The notes beneath the pieces were generated by a model. It was not told where the DNA came from. It was given only the letters and a program-made list of their open reading frames with translations, and searched no databases. A stretch of 64,000 bases of DNA from Acanthosepion esculentum. Taxonomy: Eukaryota; Mollusca; Cephalopoda; Sepiida; Sepiidae. Position numbers and translations under genes: made by a program. Each line of letters begins with the position of its first letter. The first letter of the stretch is position 1. This document shows, one piece after another, positions 54,181 to 64,000 of the stretch. The stretch covers positions 16,887,344 through 16,951,343 of the forward strand of contig OZ038480.1 of the NCBI GenBank assembly GCA_964036315.1, written 5' to 3'.

Positions 54181-55130
54181 AAAAAGCAAATCAAAATATT
54201 GTTTTTTGATGAAATATAACAGAATCCTTTCCAAAGATCAAATTATTTTCTCTACAAGTCCCCAACATCTAAAGATCAGACCAAATTGTCGCTGAACCTC
54301 ATATTACATTAGAGGCAAAAATGACAAACAAAAAAACTGCTACTATATTATCAATTATAATGTAGCGTTGTTGAAGTAAAAGTTAGAAAACAACATAGTT
54401 TCTGTTGGTGCTACTTTGTAACGAATGGAATTGTTTAAGTACTGTGACGATAAAGACGAAGATACCAACTTAACATTTTCAAACGAAATGAATTTCAAAA
54501 CGCGGAGGAATATTATAGATATATTTTTTTTATAATTTTCTGCGAGGTACAGAATTTTATTATACCAATAAAAAAGTTAGACTTACTTTACTTTTCACGA
54601 TTAAAAAAGAAAAGCGAAGAATAAAACAAACACAACCGATTGGTTTCGCCCCCACTCAAGAGGGCCCGATCGAGGGAATATTGCAAGAAAATAAAACACA
54701 AAAACAATATGTAATATTAATGAGGGCGGAATACAATTTAAATTGAAATCACGTTTAATCCTAACAGACACTCTGTTTACAGAGGAAGGGCTGTCTGAAC
54801 GGAACATAAATTATTTCCAACACCTTTATCTGCATTATAGAGCGACCACGACTCAAGATGGTAAACGAGTCAATGCTAAAGTTAGCGGCACAGTTTGGGT
54901 TTTTAATAAGATGCTCCGTGGGGGAGGAACCATATGTGTTGTTCAGAATGTCCTTTAGTTGGAATTCTATTCCTGAATTTTCTAAAATTTGCGTTGTTCT
55001 ATCTATGTAGAACTACATTTAAATGATGAATAACATTGTTAATATGGTGGCGGTGAGTAGAACATAGATATATTTTTATAGAATAAACTACCTCACAAAG
55101 GAAGAGAAAGAAAATTATTCTTACGTTTTT
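54181..55130. other. intergenic stretch
   Basis: No recognised repeats or genes. Confidence 0.35.
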
Positions 55131-55250
55131 ATTTAATCATTTCACCTCAAGTAAGGCGATAATGCCACTAAGACGCAAAGGGTAACTGGGATTAAATGAA
55201 AATGAGAAGACTTTAGAAAGTACCAGAAACCCAATCCTAAACAGGGAACA
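55130..55250 (-). repeat. LINE-J 3' end
   Basis: Minus strand CTTTGCGTCTTAGTGGCATT, ATCGCCTTACTTGAGGTGAA ATG. Confidence 0.7.
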
Positions 55251-55980
55251 AGGAATCAAACTTTACTCCTGTACAATAGACGCGGAAGGATTGTGAACCG
55301 GGATATAGGTGAATCTAGCTACTCCTATACAGATCGTTAAAAAAGAGAAAATTTAGCCGAAGTATATATATGTGTCATGTCCATGTGCTTTATTTGAAAT
55401 TAAGAAGTCTGCTAGGCAAGGAATGTCTCTCCGGGAGGGAAGAATTCTGTTGTTATCTCACATACCGGACGAAAAGAGAAAGAGAAAGAATTAAACCGTT
55501 CTTTTATAGTCCTGAAACAACACCACCGAGTGGACGATTTCGCAGCCAAGGTAGGGGTAATCCTTACAATAATAAAGAAAGATTATATTGCTTTCAATAT
55601 TTACTAACATTTGACTAGTCTGGCACAAGACCAAAAAGTGAAGCGTCCAGTTATTATAATTTGCGGGGCTCGCTTGATAATCCCTAATCCCCAGTGAGAG
55701 GCCTAACATCTAACGATTACATCAATGCGTCCAATTCAAGCCGAATCTTTCTTATATTTGACCGTGTCTACGAAACAGACACTACTTAAAAATATTTTTT
55801 CGGAGTTTATAGTTTGTTATCATTCGTCTGTTTGCGTCGCATCCTCTGCATTCACAATGGCTGAGAATCTTGGAAGTCGATGGCTTGAAAGTCGACAGTA
55901 AACAGAAACGCGTTTTTAAGTTTCGCATCATGGATAAGAGATTTGATTCTCAATGAAGATTAGACACTTGTTATATTTTG
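55251..55980. other. intergenic stretch
   Basis: No recognised feature. Confidence 0.35.
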
Positions 55981-56224
55981 CTGCTGCCTCCACGTATAGA
56001 TCCGACAAAAAAAAAATTATTTTTCATATCTTTCTTTCCTGTTGTAATCCATATAATCATTTCTTTTGTTTGTTTGTTTCAAGCTGCATGTCGCTTTTCC
56101 TTTCTTTGTATTCAGTCGACAAATAATTCATTTTTTCCTAACTATTCAAAATATTTTCTTTTCGGTCTGGGCATTACACTTCCTTTCTTCCTTCCTTTCT
56201 TTATTGTCCGTATACTTATCAGTA

Positions 56225-56580
56225 TTTCTTTCTTTATTTCTTTCTTACTTTCTTTCTTTCTTTCGTTTTATTCAGCACATTTTCTTTTCAGACTACGCAA
56301 CACACTTTAGTCTTTTTTTCTTTCTTTCTTTCTTTCTTTCTATTCACCACATCTACTTTTCAGACGACGCAACACACTTTAGTCTTTCTTTCTTTCTTTC
56401 TTTCTTTCTATTCACCCCTTTTTTCTTTTCAGACTACGCAACACACTTTAGTCTTTCTTTCTTTCTTTCTATTCACCACATCTACTTTTCAGACGACGCA
56501 ACACACTTTAGTCTTTCTTTCTTTCTTTCTTTCTTTCGTTCTTTTCACCACATCTTCTTTTCAGACGACGCAACACACCA
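56225..56580. repeat. compound minisatellite with (CTTT)n core
   Basis: Five copies of TTTTCAGACGACGCAACACA CTTTAGT separated by CTTT runs of varying length, so the period ranges from about 60 to 72 bp. The 237-codon + frame (56066-56779), the longest in the window, is produced by it. Confidence 0.9.
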
Positions 56581-56786
56581 GGTGGAAATATACTTCATCG
56601 GTGAAACAAAACCGAAAACATTTCAGTTGTTTGTCTACCTGAGGTTGTGTCAAATGTTCGAAAACAAATATAATCAAGGACAGAGACGCACCGATTGGCC
56701 AAATGAAAAATGGAATTTGCCAGGCGACATAAACATGTCTAGAGAAATAAAAATGGATCTGTCTATATCTCTGAGATGAGGCATTA

Positions 56787-57010
56787 TGACTACTTGCATT
56801 ATTTTCATTATTCGGACTGTTATCCTCATCTTCATTGCAATATTCACAACTGAGACATCCGGAAGAGGCATAGCACGTGGAACTAGAACCATCTATCCAG
56901 GTGGACGAAATAAAGGGTTCGGTTGGAGATTTCAATCATCTGAAGAAAACCCGTGCATACAACAGCCGAAACGTTGTGAATATGGCAATGAATAATGTAA
57001 ATAATGCAAG
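56787..57010. repeat. SINE-F-like inverted pair
   Basis: 56800-56850: ATTATTCGGACTGTTATCCT CATCTTC (minus-strand tail). 56870-57010: AGCACGTGGAACTAGAACCA, AATAAAGGGTTCGG, CATCTGAAGAAAACCCGTGC, ATACAACAGCCGAAACGTTG and GAATAATGTAAATAATG (plus strand). Confidence 0.65.
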
Positions 57011-57049
57011 TAAAAAAAAAAAATAGGAGTACAGAAAAATAAATTTCAT

Positions 57050-57721
57050 AACATACAGTAATGTCATTCGCCCTTGTATGGAGTATTGCTGCCATATATG
57101 GTCTGGGGCCCCTGCTGGTTGCCTCAGGGTTCTTGATAAGATCCAGAGACGGATATGCAATGTGATTGGCCCTGATCTGTCATCTCGTCTGCAGTCGCTC
57201 TCTCACAGACGCGATGTTGCATCGCTCTGCCTTTTCTACAAGTACTTTCACGGTAATTGCTCCGTGGAGTTGCTTTCGCTTGTCCCTAGGCCTCGTGAAT
57301 TTAAACGTCCTACGAGGCTGGAATCCCGTTCCCACCCCTTCACCGTTGAAACTGTTAGATGTAGACGTCTCTTCTACTCCAATAGCTTCATGTCTCGCAC
57401 ATCTCGCCTATGGAACTCCCTTCCCTATTACTGTTTCCCTGACAAATACGATCTCCAACGTCTCCTAGCGTCAATCGTCATCTCCAGTTGCCTTGATCTA
57501 TCCACTTCCCTTCTCCACATCCTTTCATCTTTCATTCCTATCTGCTCTCGCTCCAAATCTTCTGTAACCCCCTTGCCTTGATCGACCCTCCGTCTTTCTC
57601 CACATCCTCTCTTTTACCACTCCTATCTGCTCTTCCTCCATCCCTTCTGTAACCCCATGCGTGATAGTGGCCTCCAGCCTTGCTTGGGGTGATACGCTTA
57701 AAAAAAAAAAAAAAAAAAAAA
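57050..57721 (+). pseudogene. LINE-J 3' end with polyA tail, least decayed copy
   Basis: Open frame of 167 codons (57078-57581) reading MEYCCHIWSGAPAGCLRVLD, KIQRRICNVIGPDLSSRLQS, LSHRRDVASLCLFYKYFHGN, CSVELLSLVPRPREFKRPTR, LESRSHPFTVETVRCRRLFY and SNSFMSRTSRLWNSLPYYCF. This is the region after the RT core of a Jockey/I/CR1-type element. The 3' UTR carries GCGTGATAGTGGCCTCCAGC CTTGCTTGGGGTGATACGCT and a run of about 22 A (57701-57722). 5' truncation and a polyA tail are the hallmarks of target-primed reverse transcription. The open frame suggests a recent insertion. Confidence 0.9.
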
Positions 57722-57722
57722 A

Positions 57723-57890
57723 TGCTGACTAACATCCTAGACAGCGGCAAATCGTGTGTCGTCTATCACCATCACCGTCTAAATGAATGTTTCCATCAGT
57801 ACTTCTTCTGTACCATTCGCAAGTGCTTTGGCTGGAGATGCCCAGCCATTAGCGCACACGCTCCACTGATGGAACGCCGTTTTAGATCTA
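57723..57890. repeat. repeat shared with 59036-59140
   Basis: CTGACTAACATCCTAGACAG and ATCGTGTGTCGTCTATCACC recur as CTAGCATCCTAGATAGCATC and ATCGTGGGTCGTATATCGCC at 59038-59095. Minus frame ENDAGEVLMKIFRWSWRYTT (59145-59085) is protein-like but not recognised. Confidence 0.55.
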
Positions 57891-58290
57891 TATTCGTGAA
57901 GCTAAAACCTTTCAGGACGTGGACGATAATGGCTCTCCACAACCTCCTATCATTTTTTTCTACTATAATTCACATCCGATCCTTTTCCACTCCTCTCTGT
58001 CTCTTTTCTGCCACCCATATCACAAACTCAATGGGTAGATTACTCTTTGCTTCACCCTGCTTCTCAACTTGATTTTATCCTGTGAGTGTTAAATTCTCTA
58101 GGCCTTCTATCATCATCATTCATTTAAGTCACTTTTAACCCTTTATCACTCCTCTCTATCTCAGGTCTGCCATTAATCTCATAAACTCATTGGGTAGGTT
58201 ACTCGTTGTTTCACCCAGCTTCTCTCAGCTTCGTTGTCCTGTGTGTGTTAAATTCTCTAGGCTTTCTTTCATTAGTCTTTAAAATTCATT
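57890..58290 (-). repeat. LINE-C 3' fragment with ~160-bp tandem duplication
   Basis: Minus counterparts of CTCTCCACAACCTCCTATCA; CACTCCTCTCTGTCTCTTTT CTGCC... ACTCAATGGGTAG and TGTGTTAAATTCTCTAGG recur at 57985-58110 and 58145-58265. Confidence 0.65.
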
Positions 58291-58446
58291 TCTGTAGAAA
58301 TAAAAAAAGAAACTTTAGGAATGCAGAAAACTAAAAGCCGATTAAAGTTCCGCCGATTACAATGGCAATTTATTTTCAATCTTACATAGAACTCGCTCGG
58401 TCCACCATCTCCGAGTTCTTGAGGTTGTGTATATTAAGCCTAGAAT

Positions 58447-58669
58447 ACTAACCATGGGTATATAGTACCCAGCGCAAATTTTCCTATTTTTAATTACAAT
58501 TTTCGGTACCTGATTTTCTTACCTAAATAATATGTTTTTCAGTTGCTATTAATGTTAACTCAAAGTACAAAGTTTGAAGTGCCTGCATGTAAAATATTTC
58601 AAATAAAGATTTATATTTAATATTTTTTTTGATATTTTCAAAATCGGGTATGATATACCCATGGTTAGT
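58447..58669. mobile_element. 223-bp MITE-like element
   Basis: Ends ACTAACCATGGGTATATAGT ACCC and, inverted, ACTAACCATGGGTATATCAT ACCC. Interior is AT-rich and non-coding. TIRs of about 24 bp with two mismatches. Target duplication unclear. Confidence 0.65.
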
Positions 58670-59410
58670 AGTAGTGTAACTTTAATTGATAGCTAGTGTT
58701 CTAGGATTAAATTTCATCAGCCAAGCCTATGTAAGCAAAAGGAACACTTTATGCGTTCCTTACGTTTGATCTCGAGGCAATATGAGTATTTTTCTAACTT
58801 ATACTCGTTTTGGAACCTTTTATTTTATTTTTAGTCACCAATTTGTTTACAATTAAAATCTATTTGAATCGTGTTCCAATTTTCCCTCTTCAATCCCTAT
58901 TTGCAAGTGTGTCATTGATTATTTTGTTTTATTCGCCAATGTTCCCCTTTTGATAAAGTGTTGACCGAAAGAGTCTCCCAAAGGTAAAACGACGTCTTCT
59001 TTATTTAAAAATTAAAGTATATGAATCAGTAAGTTAGACTAGCATCCTAGATAGCATCGAATCGTGGGTCGTATATCGCCATGACCATCTGAATATTTTC
59101 ATCAATACCTCCCCTGCATCATTTTCCTTTATGTATGAGAGCGACTTCATTACTGACATACATTGTCTCAAATCACAAAATGCACAAGAATGAAAGCCAC
59201 ACTCAACAAGCGATGTCAGTACTTCACAGGCCATGCGATATGGTTTGAAAACATCTAGCATGTTAGTGATATGGAGGGGTGCCGCGGTAGCATCACAATG
59301 TGTCCTGAAAGAATATATTCACTTCTTGTAACGGCGACTGCTGGCAATAGACAGCACCTGAAAAATGGAAACAAGTTGTCTATTCGTCTATCCCCTTTTC
59401 AGAAAAAAAT
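58670..59410. other. intergenic stretch
   Basis: Apart from the repeat at 59036-59140, nothing recognised. Confidence 0.35.
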
Positions 59411-59412
59411 AA

Positions 59413-59414
<2 letters not shown>

Positions 59415-59459
<45 letters not shown>

Positions 59460-59565
59460 AGAGAGAGGGAGAGAGAGAGTCTGAGAGCGAGAGAGAGAGG
59501 GAGAGAGAGAGGGAGAGAGAGGGAGAGAGAGGGAGAGAGAGAGGGAGAGAGAGAGGGAGAGAACG

Positions 59566-59600
<35 letters not shown>
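59415..59600. repeat. (GA)n microsatellite with G-rich interruptions
   Basis: GA units with periodic GGGAGA. Frame of Arg-Glu is an artefact. Confidence 0.95.
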
Positions 59601-59824
59601 ATATTTTCTTCAGCAGAATTTGAACGTGTTAACTTTTTTTACATGCGAGGCAAGCACCTGCAACTGAGGCCCATGGATTTCCCTTCGTTTAAATATATGA
59701 TTTTTTTTAATGGCAGTTTTCTGTTTAAAATCTAAACGAATAAGCACTGATAGATATGATGAAAACAATATGTACAAATACTTGAATAAACTAAAGCACA
59801 TTAGAATTGAGAAATAATTTATGG

Positions 59825-59944
59825 GTGCCTCGGCGCGTGTGTAATGGTTAATGAGCTAGACTAACGATCATTACTGAAAAGTGAGTCTGCAGTTCTCATA
59901 TTTGTAGTATTGTGCCTGAGATAAGTTTAGTAATCATCTACCGG

Positions 59945-59945
<1 letters not shown>
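59825..59945 (+). repeat. SINE family G, degraded copy
   Basis: GCCTCGGCGCGTGTGTAATG GTTAATGAG, GTGAGTCTGCAGTTCTCAT and TATTGTGCCTGAGATAAGTT. Confidence 0.6.

Positions 59946-60016
<71 letters not shown>
59945..60016. repeat. (AAT)n microsatellite
   Basis: Pure AAT, 24 units. Confidence 0.95.
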
Positions 60017-60019
<3 letters not shown>

Positions 60020-60184
60020 TTATTGTTCTGACAAGTACAGCCCACACTTTACGAAGGGCTTTATCTATGTAATTATTATTATTATTTTTTTTTGCAGTGG
60101 AAAGTGTCATGATGCCATTTCTAACCTTAGGTCCCTGGGCGGGTCCCGGAAAGAAATGTGTAAACGCCAGATATCAAAGAAAAA

Positions 60185-60471
60185 AAAATAATAATGCCAA
60201 TAATAGTAATAATGGCAATGATAATAATAATAATAATGACAATGATAATAATAATAATAATAATGACAATGATAATAATAATGACAGTAATAATAATAAT
60301 AGTAATAATGGCAATGACAATAATAATAATAATGACAATGACGATAATGATAATAATAATAATAATAATAATAATGACAATGATAATAATAGTAATAATG
60401 TCAATAATAATAATAATAATGACAATAATAATAATAATGACAATGACAATAATGATAATAATAATAATGAC

Positions 60472-60507
<36 letters not shown>

Positions 60508-60525
60508 ACTAATAATAATAATGAC
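60185..60525. repeat. AAT-rich degenerate repeat (AATAAT/AATGAC)
   Basis: Mixed AATAAT and AATGACAATGAT units. Reads as poly-Asn/Asp in one frame (60097-60579), Leu/Ser and Ile/Met in others: no frame is selected, so it is not a gene. Confidence 0.95.
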
Positions 60526-61075
60526 AATGATAACAGTAATAATAGCAAAACGAATGAAGAGAAGAAAAGTACCCAGTAACTTAGTAGTCTTTCAAAATTT
60601 TAATATATATCCACCGACTATTTGATTTCTTTTTATCATGCAGTTAATCTGCAGAAATGGAAACCAAGTCTCTCATCTGACGCGCTAGGGATTTGCATAT
60701 TCCATGAAATAGTGTGAAATTACTTTAGTGTTTATTCGCCGTTTCTGAAAATGCACCCGCAAGAACGTACGTGAAGCGCCGGAGCTGATATCTTACGGAA
60801 TGAACCGACAACGGGGAAATCTGATCAAAAACAAACGGAAGGAGGTGTGAGAAAATGTTTAAAACAACTGTTTATGCCCAAAAGGACCAATCAGAATGCC
60901 ACAGGGGAATTACTTCTTTGCCGTCAGTTGTGAGAAATTACGTGGAAAGAGAATTCTATAAGCGAAAGGGCACCGGGTGCAAAATCTAACAAAAGAATCG
61001 CAGATTTAATAAATATGAGAAAAAAACATGATCTGAATCTTGAACAAAAATGAACTTGAATGAAATAAAAATAGA
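60526..61075. other. intergenic stretch with promoter-like words
   Basis: ATTTGCAT (60693-60700), GACCAATCAG (60886-60895) and CTATAAGCG (60957-60965) resemble an octamer, a CCAAT box and a TATA-like box in order. No following coding exon recognised. Confidence 0.25.
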
Positions 61076-61460
61076 ACTATATGCCGTGGTTCTTCAGGAT
61101 GTATCCGATCGTGGCTCTTCACAACTTCCTATGTTTTCTATCTCTATCTCTTCCAGTACCTGTTCTGTCATCAATTTACACCAGATTGTTTCCTTCTGCC
61201 TTCTTGACTTCATTATATCTTTTGAGTGTCGAATTCTCCTAGCCTTCCTTCTTCATTTTGTATCCCACAATTTTCAACTGTCTTTTTTGGCACGATTTTT
61301 CTGAAGATCTCCTTGTTTGTCACATGCTTTGTCCATGTTATTCTTAGCATCATTCTGTAGAAGTACATCTTCAAGGATTCTCTTCCACTTTTGATAGAAT
61401 TGTCCACCATTCACTGCCATACAGGAAAATTGATATAACATAGCATTTCAGTAGTTTTTT
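61075..61460 (-). pseudogene. LINE-C C-terminal and 3' fragment
   Basis: Minus frame MYFYRMMLRITWTKHVTNKE, IFRKIVPKK, TVENCGIQNEEGRLGEFDTQ. Matches the WFYRRMLRI.WTEHV.N.E segment. Confidence 0.8.
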
Positions 61461-61858
61461 CTTTGTTTTTATAACTAAATTTGCTTGCTTTTTTAATATT
61501 TAACTTAGCGTCGACTGGTACAGGGTAAATATAGATAAAAATCAAGATTGTGTTGCATCAACTCAACAAATAACAAATACTGTTTTTAATTCGGCTCGAA
61601 CACCGAATTATTGGCACTAGCAGGAAATACGCATTTCAACCAGACTCCTTTTATAAGCAGCTGCATTTGTCATTCGAACTAGTTTCTCTGGTTTTGATCT
61701 TCTGTTTTAGTTTATATTTTCATTTTTCGTAGATTCAACTGATTTTTTCTATTTTCAATCGTTTTTTTTTGGCGGGTACATCTTTTTTAAAGTAAGGTTC
61801 ACCCTGTACAGGGCCTAGGGGCCACAAGGTTGGTTACCTTAAGGGGTAGTTTATATGA
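61461..61858. other. intergenic stretch
   Basis: Moderate AT content, no recognised feature. Confidence 0.35.
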
Positions 61859-61859
61859 A

Positions 61860-62338
61860 TAGCTCGTCCTGGGTATGACGATGAACTACATCCAGCAGCA
61901 AGGCCTTTGATCAGGAGGTTTTGAGGAGCGTGGAACCATCTCTTAATTGCTGGTGTTCCCAGGTCCACCCTGACCCGGGGTGGTAGCACCTGTTAGGGCT
62001 CCAGCTATGGGCAAATAGTTAACACTCAAATTTGTGTAAAAATAGGTTTTAATACCAGAAATATTTTGTAATAAAAACAAATATTACCAGCAATAATTTT
62101 TGAAGCAAAAAATTATCATCAGAAATACTTAAAAAAAAAATACCAAAAATACAAACAGTTATACATTCTTTGAAAAAAAAATGGCCAGCTATAGATTTCT
62201 TCAAGGAATAATATTACCAACAATAGATTTTTGAAGAAAAACATATTACCAACAATAAAAATTTGTGGGCATTAAATAACCCATTGAGGTTGATATGTCG
62301 TAAAACAAACAAACCAAACCAAACCAAACCAAACCAAA
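61860..62338 (+). mobile_element. minisatellite-bearing repeat element, copy D (compact)
   Basis: One 30-bp unit (CGTCCTGGGTATGACGATGA), the core (CTTTGATCAGGAGGTTTTGA, GAGCGTGGAACCATCTCTTA, CCCAGGTCCACCCTGACCCG, GCTCCAGCTATGGGCAAATA), about 200 bp with only a few unexpanded seed units (TATTACCAACAATA), then the end block GGCATTAAATAACCCATTGA GGTTGATATGTCGTAAAACA and (AACC)-rich tail to 62338. At about 480 bp this is probably closest to the unexpanded form. Confidence 0.8.
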
Positions 62339-62545
62339 TTATATGAATAGCAGAGGAAGATAATAGTTAACTCTGGACTTGAACAGGTTAAGATTGCAGT
62401 GATCGTGGAGTGATCCTTTTGGGAGTCTGTTCCACATGGCAGTAGTTCGCAGAAAGAAGCTGTTTGTGTGGAAGTTACGTGCCCTAGCCAAGATGGATAG
62501 TCCTAGCTGAACCAAGGCATGTACCCCCCCACAAGTATTTTCCAT
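62339..62545 (-). pseudogene. LINE C-terminal fragment, adjoining copy D
   Basis: Minus frame ARNFHTNSFFLRTTAMWNRL, PKGSLHDHCNLNLFKSRVNY YLPLLFI, stop. The RT tail (FxxNSFFxRTxxxWNxLP...FKxRVNxYL) of a Jockey/I-like element, different in sequence from LINE-J. It ends within a few bases of copy D. Confidence 0.75.
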
Positions 62546-62589
62546 GGTACTAGCAGTGAGAGACTCGCCACGTCCCGCCTGTGTGAGAG

Positions 62590-62905
62590 AAGTTGGAAGG
62601 TGGAAAATTACTTGTACTTATCTCTGTATGTGATATCCGTCCTCTTGTATAGCTGTGAGTGCTGGACAATCGGCTCAAAGATGAAGACGAGACATTAAGC
62701 AACAGAAATGTGGTTCTACAGAAAGATGATGAGGATAGCATGGACCGAACATGTGAGCAACGATGAGGTTTTAGAGAAAATGGAAACGAAAAGCAAACTA
62801 ATGCTTAACATCAGGAAGAGAATGTTGAAGTTTCTAGGGCACCCAATGAGGAAGGAGGGCTTGGGAAATCTGATACTCACAGGGCAGATAGAGGGCATAC
62901 CATTT
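62590..62905 (+). pseudogene. LINE-C C-terminal fragment
   Basis: YVISVLLYSCECWTIGSKMK, then EMWFYRKMMRIAWTEHVSND, EVLEKMETKSKLMLNIRKRM and LKFLGHPMRKEGLGNLILTG QIEG. One stop after KTRH. Confidence 0.88.
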
Positions 62906-63480
62906 GTTGTTAATTTTAAACACATAACGTTGAGTTTGGTTCATGAATAGACAGAGGCTTCTAATAAGACAGACAAGGTATTGAATAACAAAGGCTAGCT
63001 TCGAGTGAGGTGGGTTGTGGAATTATTGTGGGGGAATAAAGATGGGAAAAGGAAAGGGGTCGTGAATGAATATTTTCGCGTAAAAATGTGAGAAAAATAT
63101 AAAATATGATTGAAAACGTAAAAGAAAAGTAGAATAAATAATGGAAGAGAAACGTTAAAAACGAAAAAGAAATATTTTGTACCGATGCGTTGTTAATCGT
63201 GTATTTTACTTTCGTCGCTGCTGGTGTCTATCTGTATGCCTGTGTATGTGTGCGTGTACAGGTGTGCGTGTGTCGGGTCTGTGCCTATGTACGTGTCCAT
63301 GCGTATGTGTGTTGAATGTTTTCTACGGGCAAATTATATTTCGTCCCTATTTTCAGCTGATGACTGTTACTCGTTGCTAACTTCGGCCATTTGCATTTCT
63401 TTCTTTTTATCTAACAGTTTTGAACAGTTTTTTTTTTTTTTTTTTTTTTTTCACAAAAGTCTCGGTTCTAATTCTTTTCG
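62906..63480. other. intergenic stretch
   Basis: TG-rich part at 63225-63320 and poly-T at 63429-63451. No gene. Confidence 0.4.
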
Positions 63481-63485
63481 TTTTC

Positions 63486-63524
63486 TTCTTCTTCTTCTTC
63501 TTCTTCTTCTTCTTCTTCTTCTTC
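63486..63524. repeat. (TTC)n microsatellite
   Basis: Thirteen TTC units. Confidence 0.95.
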
Positions 63525-63794
63525 ACAATTTGCAAGTTGTAGCGGCTGTTTATTGCAGTCCGAGAGAAGCAATTGGGCTAGAATCCACATGCTCCTGAAT
63601 ATGCGTGGTTTAGAACAGCTCGATTTTTCATGTGCAGAAGAAAGTAATTCCGACAAACATACTTAAAAAATTCTCTCCATACATCGTCCGCTTAATCAAG
63701 AAGCGATCTTTTTAAGTTGACCTCTTGCCCAATTTAAAAAGGTCCCGGACACGTCTTTATAATCAAAGTTTAATAATTTATAATTACACATTTA

Positions 63795-63876
63795 AAATAA
63801 TTTCATCTCATAAAGTCACTAAGACGCAAGGGTTACTGAGTGTGAAATAATATGAGAAAAAGAAAAACATTATTAA

Positions 63877-63941
<65 letters not shown>

Positions 63942-64000
63942 AGGAATTAAGAAGACAGAAGATGACGATTGACATGTCATTTTTGAAGATCAAAGAGGCT
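63795..64000 (-). repeat. LINE-J 3' end interrupted by (GA)n, cut by window edge
   Basis: Minus strand CAGTAACCCTTGCGTCTTAG TGACTTTATGAGATGAAAT; (GA)n at 63881-63939; then TTGATCTTCAAAAATGACAT GTCAATCGTCATCTTC, the LINE-J coding end. The GA tract lies where other copies have a T/C-rich 3' UTR. Confidence 0.7.

Noticed and set aside
56066..56779. 237-codon open frame, the longest in the window
   Set aside because: Most of it is the CTTT-rich minisatellite read as Phe-Leu-Ser; no domain, no start context, and the frame stays open because the repeat lacks stops.
59271..59735. 154-codon frame with Arg-Glu run
   Set aside because: GA microsatellite translation with random flanks.
60097..60579. 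Poly-Asn/Asp open frame of 160 codons
   Set aside because: AAT/GAC repeat is open in several frames and on both strands; no evidence of a prion-like or other protein.

Overview
This window reads as repeat-dense, AT-rich intergenic DNA from an invertebrate animal. I see no host protein-coding gene that I can defend. Many long microsatellites (GA, TA, CA, AAT, GAAA, GATA), degraded non-LTR retrotransposons, mariner/Tc1 DNA transposons, a Penelope-like reverse transcriptase fragment and several tRNA-derived SINE families suggest a mollusc, with a coleoid cephalopod my best guess. That guess is inference from texture, not from a diagnostic gene.

Layout. 0-6 kb: GA tracts, a 96-bp higher-order minisatellite (551-1840) and an internally deleted mariner with both inverted ends (3393-4407). 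6-11 kb: the first copy of an unusual element with an internal minisatellite, then a SINE/5S rRNA-derived cluster and a GAAA tract. 11-17 kb: a mosaic of two LINE families with mariner pieces and a nearly complete Tc1/mariner-type element (14241-15486). 16.8-17.6 kb: a likely LTR and primer-binding site. 18.7-20.7 kb: the largest copy of the minisatellite-bearing element. 21-29 kb: palindromic AT-rich repeats, a promoter-like cluster, a 225-bp near-perfect inverted repeat and two copies of a roughly 430-bp SINE. 29-42 kb: GA tracts, a third minisatellite-bearing copy, more LINE pieces, a pair of solo-LTR-like repeats, a CpG-rich spot at 38 kb and Penelope RT fragments. 42-48 kb: paired SINEs, a broken DDE transposase and a perfect 64-bp-arm hairpin. 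48-64 kb: the longest LINE reverse transcriptase remnant, a second 5S-derived copy, a polyA-tailed LINE 3' end, a small MITE and a fourth minisatellite-bearing copy.

Three results stand out. (1) Four elements share one conserved core of about 130 bp and one common end. In three of them this is combined with a different internal minisatellite (17-, ~27- and 78-bp units) that seems to have grown from the same short seed; the fourth has the seed unexpanded. Their end also resembles the tail of an otherwise different tRNA-derived SINE. (2) Several unrelated dispersed repeats carry a CUGANGA, hairpin, GAAA signature like the catalytic half of hammerhead ribozymes known from Penelope-like elements, and Penelope RT fragments are present in the window. 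I could not find a convincing cleavage strand. (3) Two places place a 5S rRNA-derived block directly in front of a tRNA-derived SINE, suggesting a dimeric RNA polymerase III promoter.

All family names rest on motifs read by eye. No database search or folding calculation was done.
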